DNA from: Lacrimispora defluvii
GTDB taxonomy: Bacteria > Bacillota > Clostridia > Lachnospirales > Lachnospiraceae
Assembly (NCBI GenBank): GCA_013036995.1
Contig: JAAOXG010000009.1
Coordinates: 1 to 47,710 of the forward strand
DNA: 47,710 bases
Reading direction: 5' to 3'
Part shown: positions 42,064-47,710 of the stretch, one piece after another
Layout: each line of letters begins with the position of its first letter
How positions within the stretch are numbered: position 1 is the stretch's first letter
Translations under genes and position numbers: made by a program
The notes under the pieces: generated by a model
Told to the model about the DNA's origin: nothing
The model's input: only the letters and a program-made list of their open reading frames with translations
The model's database searches: none

Positions 42064-42110
42064 TTTTCTTAATGAAAGCAAGCGAAACGCAGCTTGAATT
42101 TAGAAAATTA

Positions 42111-42144
42111 GCTGTTCAGTGAGCCAAAGGCGAGCTGAACTTCC
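42111..42144 (+). repeat. Repeated hairpin element, copy C
   Basis: GCTGTTCAGTGAGCC-AAA-GGCGAGCTGAAC then TTCC. GTTCAG/CTGAAC and GCC/GGC pair. It lies between rplJ and rplL. Confidence 0.7.
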
Positions 42145-42185
42145 ATTAAAAAAATCAAACATATTAATTACGGAGGTATATTATC

Positions 42186-42557
42186 ATGGCAAAGTTAACA
42201 ACAGCTGAATTTATCGAAGCGATCAAAGAATTATCTGTATTAGAATTAAACGAATTAGTAAAGGCATGTGAGGAAGAATTTGGTGTATCTGCAGCAGCAG
42301 GCGTAGTAGTTGCAGCAGCAGGCCCAGCAGCAGAAGCTGAAGAGAAGACTGAATTCGACGTAGAATTAACAGAAGTTGGTCCTAACAAGGTTAAAGTTAT
42401 CAAAGTTGTTCGTGAAGCTACTGGCTTAGGCTTAAAGGAAGCAAAAGACGTAGTTGACGGAGCTCCTAAGGTATTAAAGGCTGGCGCTTCCAAAGAAGAA
42501 GCAGATCAGATCAAAGCTGCTTTAGAAGCAGAAGGCGCAAAAGTTACTTTAAAGTAA
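42186..42557 (+). CDS. rplL: Ribosomal protein L7/L12
   Basis: A 123-residue protein. The N-terminal dimerisation domain ([28 protein letters not shown]), an Ala-rich hinge ([19 protein letters not shown]) and the factor-binding C-terminal domain ([39 protein letters not shown]) are in the usual order. ATG after GGAGG. A terminator and then a cold-shock gene follow rather than rpoB. Confidence 0.98.
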   Translation: MAKLTTAEFIEAIKELSVLELNELVKACEEEFGVSAAAGVVVAAAGPAAEAEEKTEFDVELTEVGPNKVKVIKVVREATGLGLKEAKDVVDGAPKVLKAGASKEEADQIKAALEAEGAKVTLK

Positions 42558-42581
42558 TTAAATTTTCGTCAATAACAGAAC

Positions 42582-42625
42582 AGGGCCCATACCTCTTGAA
42601 ACAGAGATTGGACCCTGTTTTTAAT
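42582..42625 (+). terminator. Terminator of the rplJL unit
   Basis: AACAGGG (about 42582) pairs with CCCTGTT (42613-42620), extended inward past one mismatch, then a T run. Confidence 0.8.
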
Positions 42626-42647
42626 ATAGGGGAATATTAGTTTTGGC

Positions 42648-42676
42648 TTGACATTTTTGCGTTTTCGGGGTAGAAT
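42648..42676 (+). promoter_or_regulatory. Promoter of the cold-shock gene
   Basis: Perfect TTGACA (42648-42653), 17-base spacer, TAGAAT (42671-42676). Leader of about 135 bases follows. Confidence 0.8.
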
Positions 42677-42706
42677 GTACGTGTAATATCGAATGGAGTT
42701 ATGATT

Positions 42707-42766
42707 TCACATATTTTTGTAAGTCATTATTTTCGGATGATGGTTTACAAAAATATGTGATTTTTT
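42707..42766 (+). terminator. Long AT-rich hairpin with T run in the cold-shock leader
   Basis: A 16-bp perfect stem (42707-42722 with 42745-42760) followed by six T. It has the form of an intrinsic terminator between the promoter and the gene, so it may act as an attenuator or a temperature-responsive element. Confidence 0.6.
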
Positions 42767-42817
42767 GTTTCATCGATATATCAAATTATTTTTTATTTAT
42801 TATAGGAGGTACACGTT

Positions 42818-43021
42818 ATGAACAACGGTACAGTAAAATGGTTTAATGGTGCTAAGGGATATGGTTTCATCGTTAATGATGCAACAGGCGAGGAAGTATT
42901 CGTACACTTCTCCGGAATCGTTTCTGATGGTTACAAGACTCTTGAAGAGGGCCAGAAGGTAACTTATGAAACAACAGAAGGAAATCGCGGTCTGCAGGCA
43001 GTTAATGTTTGCCTGGCTTAA
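42818..43021 (+). CDS. Cold-shock protein, CspA family
   Basis: A 67-residue single cold-shock domain. [19 protein letters not shown] carries RNP1 (KGYGFI) and [10 protein letters not shown] carries RNP2 (VFVHF). [17 protein letters not shown] is the usual end. Binds single-stranded RNA and DNA and acts as an RNA chaperone. ATG after AGGAGG. Long leader as in other csp genes. Followed by a strong terminator; it forms its own unit. Confidence 0.96.
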   Translation: MNNGTVKWFNGAKGYGFIVNDATGEEVFVHFSGIVSDGYKTLEEGQKVTYETTEGNRGLQAVNVCLA

Positions 43022-43050
43022 TTAGATCTTTAGCTGACATAAGCCTTTTA

Positions 43051-43088
43051 AGGGCTGTCCCCATTTTTATGGCAGGGCAGCCCTTTTT
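43051..43088 (+). terminator. Terminator after the cold-shock gene
   Basis: A 10-bp stem (43051-43060 with 43075-43084, one G-U pair) followed by five T. Confidence 0.85.
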
Positions 43089-43222
43089 GCATGGGCAAAA
43101 CTATTTTTCTTTATAGAATCTTTATATCTGATCCCATATCCCCACTATCATTTTTATGAGTATATTTTGTAAAATAGGGTTGAAAATGAGTATGAACCGA
43201 CAGAAGGGAAGGACGACCTTAT

Positions 43223-43663
43223 ATGCTATTTCAAAAAATGAAGACAATTATTATTGTTGGAGCCGGCGAGTTTGGTATGGGACTGGCCAGCCGGCTTTCG
43301 ACACGTAATACAAGAATGATAGTGATTGATTTGTCAGAGGAAGCATTTTACAGACTGCCCGGAGTATTTGCCGGCGAACAGGTGCTGGGAGACGGAACTG
43401 ATGCAGAGCTGTTAAGGAAAGCAGACATCAGCCAGGCTCAGATTTTTGTTGCAGCCACTGGTGATGATAATGTAAATCTTATGGCAGCTCAGATTGCAGG
43501 AAGAATATTTCATGTACCGGAAGTATTTTTAAGATTAAACGATAAAAGCAAGGAAAAGCTGATTCAGGAGTATAATATAAAGCCAATCTATCCATTTGCT
43601 CTCTCATCTGATGAATTTGACCGCCTTACAGAGAAATTATATGAGGAGGTATCTGCATCATGA
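43223..43663 (+). CDS. TrkA-N (RCK) domain potassium-uptake regulatory protein
   Basis: A 146-residue single RCK domain. KTIIIVGAGEFGMGLASRLS (GxGxxG near residue 12), then VIDLSEEAF, GEQVLGDGTDAELLRKADISQAQIFVAATGDDNVNLMAAQIA are the nucleotide-binding Rossmann signatures. It lacks the TrkA-C ligand domain. Such half proteins pair with a second RCK or bind Ktr/Trk channels. It overlaps the next TrkA-N gene by four bases. A second ATG (43238) is possible. No channel subunit is adjacent, so the partner is elsewhere or absent. Confidence 0.88.
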   Translation: MLFQKMKTIIIVGAGEFGMGLASRLSTRNTRMIVIDLSEEAFYRLPGVFAGEQVLGDGTDAELLRKADISQAQIFVAATGDDNVNLMAAQIAGRIFHVPEVFLRLNDKSKEKLIQEYNIKPIYPFALSSDEFDRLTEKLYEEVSAS

Positions 43664-44058
43664 AAATTGGTATAGCAGGTGGGAGAGAGGAAGCGGATTA
43701 CCTGATCGGACTTCTTGTGAAAGACAAACACAGACTGATCGTAATAAATGAAGACCGAACATACTGTGAGCATCTTGCTGCTGAGTATGATAAAGTGTCC
43801 GTTGTTTACGGTAACCCTGGAAGTGAGGAAGTATTAAGTGACGCAGGCATCAAAGGAGCAGATGTAATGATTGCATTAAGCGGTAAAGATGCAGATAACC
43901 TGGAGGTATGCCAGTTGGCAAAACAGATGTTTTCTGTGAGGAAAACAGTCTGCATGGTAAAAAATCCTGGCAATGTGGAGATTTTTAAGGAGCTTGGAAT
44001 TGATCAGGTCATCAGCCCGGTTCATATTCTGGCACAGTGTATCACACACTCATCATGA
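43660..44058 (+). CDS. Second TrkA-N-like protein, divergent
   Basis: A 132-residue Rossmann domain: KIGIAGGREEADYLIGLL, VVYGNPGSEEVLSDAGIKGADVMIALSGKDADNLEVCQLA, DQVISPVHILAQCI. The usual GxGxxG reads AGGREEA, so nucleotide binding may be altered. The arrangement TrkA-N + TrkA-N resembles one full TrkA split into two genes. Translationally coupled to the previous gene. No TrkA-C domain. Likely a heteromeric regulator with its neighbour. Confidence 0.82.
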   Translation: MKIGIAGGREEADYLIGLLVKDKHRLIVINEDRTYCEHLAAEYDKVSVVYGNPGSEEVLSDAGIKGADVMIALSGKDADNLEVCQLAKQMFSVRKTVCMVKNPGNVEIFKELGIDQVISPVHILAQCITHSS

Positions 44059-44131
44059 TGGAGGATTGAAGAATTACCCGGTTTGTGCTATGTTAGAAGA
44101 AATAAAACGGGAAGGAAGCAGCTGATCATTC

Positions 44132-45617
44132 ATGGAGATGAAAAAAAGGATCTTTACTGGATTCGGAAAACTAAGAAGTTTCGGAAAGATAGCAGTTATC
44201 TGGGTATTGTCTACATTACTTGCCATTATTTTAAGCCATATAGGCGTAAGGGCTGAAAATCTGCTTTTGATTTATGTGGTAGGTGTCATCCTTTGCAGTG
44301 TGGAAACCAGAAGTATGCTCTGGAGTATTTCATCTTCCATTGTGTTTGTTTTCACGTTTAATTATCTTTTAACCTCACCCAGGTTTATCTTTTCAGGTGG
44401 ATGATCCTAATTATATTATCTCTTTGCTGATTTTTATTATAGTTGCATTTATTGCGGCATCATTAACCGATAAGCTGCAAAAGCAAATGAATCTGGACCG
44501 GGAACGGGCGGAGATTCTGCTTAAACTAAACACCATAGGAAGTGGTTTCCTAAATCTTTCCGGGCGGCAGGCCGTTATCTCCTACAGTGTGAAGAGCCTT
44601 CATAATCTGACCGGGAAAAAAACGGAACTGTTACTCAAAATGAAAGATGAGAGATTTTCCGACCAGGCGGCTGAGTGGTGCTTTCGTAATTCCACAGTGT
44701 GCGGCTATGGAGAAATCCAGTTTGGGGATAGTTCCTGTCTTTATGTGCCGGTCTGCAGTCTGAGTAAGACCTATGGTGTAATTATCTTCTGGTGCAGCAA
44801 TGGAGGGCTTACAAAAGAGGAGCGTATGTATGTGGAAATGGTCATTTCCCAGATTACTCTTGTGCTGGAACGGGAGCAGCTGAATGAGGAAAAAGAGGAA
44901 TCAGGACTTCAGATTGAACGGGAAAGATTAAAAAGTACATTACTGAGAAGCATTTCCCATGATTTAAGAACTCCCCTGACTGGAATTGCAGGCAACTCCA
45001 ATTTCCTTTATGAGAATTATGATCTGGTGGATGAAGAAAGTGCCAAAAGCATGCTGTTTGATATCAGTACAGAATCGGAGTGGCTTAATTCCATGGTTGA
45101 GAATTTGTTAAACATGACCAGGATTCAGGAAGGAAAGCTGGAAATACGAAAGAAAAGAGAAGTGGTGGATGATTTGATATCGGGTGCAGCCACGCTGGTT
45201 TCCAAACGGCTGGGAGCTCATACATTAAAGACGGTAACACCACCAGAGATTGAACTTATAAGTGTAGATGCAAGACTATTTACCCAGGTTCTGGTAAATC
45301 TCATTGATAACGGAATCCGCCATTCAGGAGATAATACGGTTATTACCGTATCTGCAGGAGCAGAAGGCGGGAACATGGTATTTACGGTAAGTGACAATGG
45401 AACAGGCATTCCGGAAGATAAGCTGGATCATATTTTTGACAGCTTTTTTACAGCCGCTTACCGGGGAGGAGACCGTCAGAGGGGTGCTGGTCTTGGGCTT
45501 GCTATATGTAAGGCGATTATAGAGGCTCATGGCGGAAAAATTTTAATTGACCAGAGTTGGAAAAAAGGCGCAGCTTTTCGAATTGAGATGCCTATGGAGG
45601 AGACCTATGATCAATGA
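44132..45617 (+). pseudogene. KdpD-like sensor histidine kinase, split by a one-base frameshift
   Basis: The first part (44132-44404) has the DUF4118 membrane region (IAVIWVLSTLLAIILSHIGV, NLLLIYVVGVILCSVETRS) and runs to LLTSPRFIFSGG then stops. The continuation (from about 44393) reads QVDDPNYIISLLIFIIVAFIAASL and has a GAF-like part, the H-box SISHDLRTPLTGI, the N-box NLIDNGIRHSG, DNGTGIP and GAGLGLAICKAI. The stretch CTTTTCAG at about 44390 has four T where three would restore the family's FQVDDPNYI. The downstream frame has only a GTG and no ribosome site. So it is one kinase gene with a +1 base in a T run: mutation or sequencing error. Lacks the KdpD and Usp N-terminal domains. Confidence 0.85.
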
Positions 45618-46296
45618 TATCAGCGTTCTTGTGATCGAGGATGACAAGAGCATTCAGAATTTTATCAGAATTACCCTGAAAAGCAAGGGATACAACTCAG
45701 TCTTTGCAGATGATGGTCTTACTGGAATTTCTTACTTTTATGCCAATAACCCGGATATTATACTTCTGGATCTTGGTCTGCCGGATATTGATGGTATGGA
45801 GGTTTTGTCCCAGATCAGGAAGAAGTCTGATATTCCCATTATAGTGGTATCTGCGCGGGGGATGGAGCAGGAAAAAGTAGCTGCTCTTGACGAGGGGGCA
45901 GATGATTATCTGACCAAACCTTTTCATGCAGGAGAACTGCTGGCCCGTATCCGTGTGGCATTAAGGCACAAAAGCGGTATGATAAAACAGGAAGCGGCTT
46001 TTGAGCTGGATGGGTTTTATATGGATTTTGAAAAGAGAAGATTAATTGTCAGAGGGGAAGAGGTTCACGTTACTCCCATTGAATATAAAATGCTGAAACT
46101 GCTGGTTTTAAATGCTGGAAAGGTTTTAACCCACCACTTTATTCAGAATGAGATCTGGGGATACGATACAAATGATGATTATCAGACCATACGTGTTTTT
46201 ATGGCTAACATCAGAAGAAAAATTGAAGAGGACTCTGCCAATCCCCGGTTTATTATAACTGAGGTGGGAGTGGGATACCGGTTTACTGAAAATTAA
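45607..46296 (+). CDS. OmpR-family response regulator, KdpE-like
   Basis: A 229-residue regulator: receiver domain with acidic pair (VIEDD), phosphoacceptor Asp in IILLDLGLPDIDG, Thr/Ser in VVSARG, and Lys in DDYLTKPF; then a winged-helix trHTH domain (VHVTPIEYKMLKLLVLNAGKVLTHHFI, TIRVFMANIRRKIEE, RFIITEVGVGYRF). KdpE-type regulators control potassium uptake; the upstream TrkA-N genes support a potassium role. ATG overlaps the kinase gene by 11 bases, after GGAGGAG. Confidence 0.9.
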   Translation: MINDISVLVIEDDKSIQNFIRITLKSKGYNSVFADDGLTGISYFYANNPDIILLDLGLPDIDGMEVLSQIRKKSDIPIIVVSARGMEQEKVAALDEGADDYLTKPFHAGELLARIRVALRHKSGMIKQEAAFELDGFYMDFEKRRLIVRGEEVHVTPIEYKMLKLLVLNAGKVLTHHFIQNEIWGYDTNDDYQTIRVFMANIRRKIEEDSANPRFIITEVGVGYRFTEN

Positions 46297-46350
46297 AACA
46301 GGCAGGAATCAGAAATAATACAGGGTTTTTCTGGTTTCTGCCTGTTTTTG
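46296..46350. terminator. Bidirectional terminator after the response regulator
   Basis: A roughly 17-bp stem (AAACAGGCAG.. with ..CTGCCTGTTT, 46297-46348) with a T tail; placed between converging genes. Confidence 0.85.
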
Positions 46351-46375
46351 TTCTGTAAAATAATTTAAAGTGGGA

Positions 46376-46999
46376 TTATGTATTCGTTTTAGTCGGATCA
46401 GATGATGAGGAGTCGGCATAGAGATGTTTGATTGTGTCAATTGTTTGTGGAATTCCAAGCTTGCTGATGTTAAACAGAATCTGATGGGATTCAATACTTC
46501 CCCAGCTCTGGTCTGTATATGTTTCGTAATACTGTTTGCGGCGGTGATCCATTTTTTTAATGGAAGCCTCTGCTTCTTTTTTTGAGATGTTATAGCGTTT
46601 CATAATGCGCTCTGTGCGGTCTTTTTGTGATGCGTAGACAAATATATTCATGCACTGGGGATATTCCCGTAAAACATAATCTGCGCACCTTCCTACGAAG
46701 ATACAGGGCCCTTTTTGAGCCAGGCTTTCTATGATTTTACTTTGTGTCTCGAACGTGCTGTCATTTAATGGCACTCTTCTTGGGGCAAAACCGTTATAAC
46801 GGTAGGATGAAAGAAATGAGTTAAATACAGATTCATCCACTGCTTCCACCGTTATTTCTGACAAACCCAGTTTATCCGCTGCCATCTCCACCAGATCCCG
46901 GTCATACATGGGAATCCCAAGTTCCTCAGATAACCGGAAGGCGATTTCATGCCCTCCACTTCCAAACTGTCTGCCGATTGCAATGATCTTGTGCTCCAT
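46376..46999 (-). CDS. Cytidylate-kinase-like family protein
   Basis: A 207-residue P-loop protein with IIAIGRQFGSGGHEIAFRLSEELGIPMYDRDL (GxxGSGG), GPCIFVGRCADYVLREYP, and RRKQYYETYTDQSWG near the end. Clostridia carry many such Cytidylate_kin2 paralogues besides the true Cmk; the substrate is uncertain. ATG after GAAGGAGC. It is alone on the minus strand and diverges from the deacetylase gene. Confidence 0.85.
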   Translation of the reverse strand: MEHKIIAIGRQFGSGGHEIAFRLSEELGIPMYDRDLVEMAADKLGLSEITVEAVDESVFNSFLSSYRYNGFAPRRVPLNDSTFETQSKIIESLAQKGPCIFVGRCADYVLREYPQCMNIFVYASQKDRTERIMKRYNISKKEAEASIKKMDHRRKQYYETYTDQSWGSIESHQILFNISKLGIPQTIDTIKHLYADSSSSDPTKTNT

Positions 47000-47177
47000 T
47001 TAAATCCGCTCCTTCCACATAGGGATTGTACACAATATTTAAATATATATTTCTAATAACATAATTATAACGCATTTTAGAGGGAAAAGATAGAAAGAAA
47101 CAGAAATATTCTGGTTGTATTTTCCCTTCATAGCCCATAGATTGATTAATAAAAGCAGAAAGCCGGCTTGTAAGTTT

Positions 47178-47710
47178 ATGAAAATCAGATGGAAATTGGC
47201 CTGTCTGTTGGCGGTCATTGTACTTGATATCGTCTTTGCGGGGGCGTTGTTTTATAATTATAGTGAGGCGAAAAATACATTGTTTCTTCCAGCAGATGCC
47301 GGAGGAGAAGCAAAGGAGGAAGTTCGGGAACAATTTTCCGGCAGTAAGCAGATTGCACTGACGTTTGATGACGGACCTCATTCTGTCTATACGCCCCTGC
47401 TTTTAGATGGCCTTCGTAAGCGGGGTGTCCATGCTACCTTTTTCCTGTTGGGAGAAAACGTGAAGGGCAAGGAAGCAATTGTAAAGCAGATGCAGGAAGA
47501 TGGGCATCTGATCGGAAACCACGGATATAGTCACGTTCAGATGAGCAGAGAGGAGGTAGCCAATGCCTGTGAACAGATTGAAGAAAATAATCGCCAGATA
47601 GAAGCGATTACTGGAGTCAGACCCCAGTACCTCCGTCCACCCTATGGGTCTTGGAATGAGGAACTGGAGTGCACAACCAATATGACAGTGGTACTGTGGG
47701 ATGTGGATAC
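47178..47710 (+). CDS. Polysaccharide deacetylase (NodB domain), 3' end cut by the window edge
   Basis: The first 177 residues are present. A signal-anchor (KIRWKLACLLAVIVLDIVFAGALFY) is followed by the NodB domain: ALTFDDGPHS (metal Asp pair), LIGNHGYSHV (two metal His), and RPPYGSWNEE. These match peptidoglycan or chitin-oligosaccharide deacetylases; spore-cortex (PdaA-like) or wall modification are both possible. The ribosome site is poor (no AGG-rich motif within 12 bases of the ATG), so the start is uncertain. Confidence 0.85.
   Translation, partial: MKIRWKLACLLAVIVLDIVFAGALFYNYSEAKNTLFLPADAGGEAKEEVREQFSGSKQIALTFDDGPHSVYTPLLLDGLRKRGVHATFFLLGENVKGKEAIVKQMQEDGHLIGNHGYSHVQMSREEVANACEQIEENNRQIEAITGVRPQYLRPPYGSWNEELECTTNMTVVLWDVD

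Noticed and set aside
44380-44400. Programmed +1 frameshift in the kinase at CTTTTCAG
   Set aside because: Slippage is conceivable on TTTT, but no stimulatory element or stop codon context is seen; a simple indel is likelier.
46947-47381. Minus-strand gene across the deacetylase start
   Set aside because: No family resemblance; overlaps clear NodB and kinase coding sequence.

Overview
The window looks like a chromosomal stretch of a low-GC, Gram-positive, endospore-forming Clostridia, most likely a Lachnospiraceae / Clostridium cluster XIVa relative. This rests on gene content (spoIIID, a sipL-like DUF3794-LysM gene, a cotS-like gene, a ytvI-like gene), strong AGGAGG ribosome binding sites, TTGACA/TATAAT promoters, a T-box leader and U-tailed hairpin terminators. 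I saw no insertion sequence, prophage, CRISPR array, tRNA or rRNA. The right edge cuts a polysaccharide deacetylase gene.

Layout. 1-2.6 kb: a CobW-type GTPase, a divergent carbamoyltransferase and a small tyrosine phosphatase. 2.65-4.3 kb: an HD-GYP protein (minus strand) and spoIIID, separated by a region with a strong leftward promoter and a large TTGTACAA dyad. 4.4-11.6 kb: a six-gene polyamine operon (arginine decarboxylase family, spermidine synthase, carboxynorspermidine dehydrogenase and decarboxylase, agmatine deiminase, N-carbamoylputrescine amidase). It is preceded by a roughly 320-nt structured leader that ends in an intrinsic terminator just before the first start codon. 11.6-16.2 kb: a PrcB-like lipoprotein, cysE, sipL, a GIY-YIG protein with its own structured leader, ppnP and a hemolysin III protein. 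16.3-20.7 kb: nitroreductase, pseudouridine synthase, ytvI-like permease, HD hydrolase and M20 hydrolase. 20.7-25.05 kb: a T-box leader, four 52-bp tandem repeats, proS, cca and a cotS-like gene. 25.1-34.6 kb: phosphoglucomutase, a CmpB-like membrane protein, an ABC-F ATPase, mreB, recD2, comFC and a GNAT gene. 34.6-38.7 kb: a broken MerR-methyltransferase gene and rfbA-rfbB-rfbD behind a MerR-style promoter. 38.8-42.6 kb: rpmG-secE-nusG-rplK-rplA-rplJ-rplL with candidate L1 sites, an L10 leader and a hairpin repeated three times. 42.6-47.7 kb: a cold-shock gene, two TrkA-N half proteins, a frameshifted KdpD-like kinase with its response regulator, a cytidylate-kinase-like gene and the partial deacetylase.

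How it works together. The polyamine operon can take arginine through agmatine and N-carbamoylputrescine to putrescine, then to a triamine by carboxyspermidine chemistry; it also carries SpeE, but no SpeD is in the window. Sporulation genes are scattered singly among housekeeping genes, two of them behind good matches to the sigma-E consensus. The best candidates for something undescribed are the structured leader before the decarboxylase, the proline-codon-rich tandem repeats between the T-box and proS, the overlap of a terminator and a sigma-E promoter at cysE/sipL, and the repeated hairpins of the ribosomal operon. All functions are inferred from sequence motifs; no database search was run.
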